From Pseudomonadota bacterium (lineage in GTDB: Bacteria; Pseudomonadota; Alphaproteobacteria; Rhodospirillales; Magnetospirillaceae), in NCBI GenBank assembly GCA_023437865.1, contig JAEZFE010000089.1, positions 1 through 6,100 of the forward strand: a DNA stretch of 6,100 nt, in the 5' to 3' direction. Shown here piece by piece: positions 6,099-6,100 of the stretch. Position 1 is the first letter of the stretch. Each line of letters starts with the position of its first letter. A model generated the notes under the pieces. That model saw nothing but the letters and a program-made list of their open reading frames with translations, did no database searches and was not told the DNA's origin. A program made the position numbers and the translations under genes.

Positions 6099-6100
6099 GC

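Noticed and set aside
1..6100. Mobile elements, CRISPR arrays, toxin-antitoxin or defence genes, biosynthetic cluster
   Set aside because: No transposase, integrase, repeat-spacer pattern or terminal repeats were seen, and every sizeable stretch is taken up by core genes in a conserved order.

Overview
The window is an ordinary but gene-dense stretch of an alphaproteobacterial chromosome. The GC-rich codon use, the potassium-independent proton-pumping pyrophosphatase, the ubiquinol-cytochrome c chaperone and the gene order bamE / CBP3-like / DUF177 / rpmF / plsX / fabH / ihfA / merR all point to Rhodospirillales, possibly Magnetospirillum or a relative. The genus is an inference from gene order and protein style, not from a search.

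Layout. Positions 2-985 (+) are the C-terminal part of hppA, whose start lies upstream of the window. It is followed by a strong bidirectional hairpin terminator (about 996-1034), which it shares with the convergent bamE-like lipoprotein gene (1050-1502, -). A divergent promoter region at about 1503-1638 then separates bamE from a rightward run of genes. These are the CBP3-type bc1 chaperone (1639-2184), DUF177/YceD (2181-2720, 4-nt overlap), rpmF (2810-2998), plsX (3026-4081), fabH (4091-5065), ihfA (5197-5517) and a MerR-family regulator (5517-6062, 1-nt overlap). The last bases (6070-6098) look like a strong promoter for a gene just beyond the window.

How the genes fit together. rpmF, plsX and fabH link ribosome synthesis to the start of phospholipid and fatty acid synthesis. 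PlsX makes acyl-phosphate for glycerolipid synthesis, and FabH performs the first condensation of fatty acid synthesis. The YceD-like protein belongs to a family tied to 23S rRNA accumulation. ihfA and the MerR gene form a probable two-gene unit with its own promoter region at 5099-5196. BamE (outer-membrane assembly), the bc1 chaperone (respiration) and HppA (PPi-driven proton pumping) are envelope or energy functions.

I found no mobile element, CRISPR array, phage gene or broken gene, and no evidence of a new defence or biosynthetic system. The less-explained items are the ihfA-merR promoter region, which carries inverted repeats and a near-consensus IHF site, and the MerR protein, which has an acidic linker and no recognisable ligand domain.
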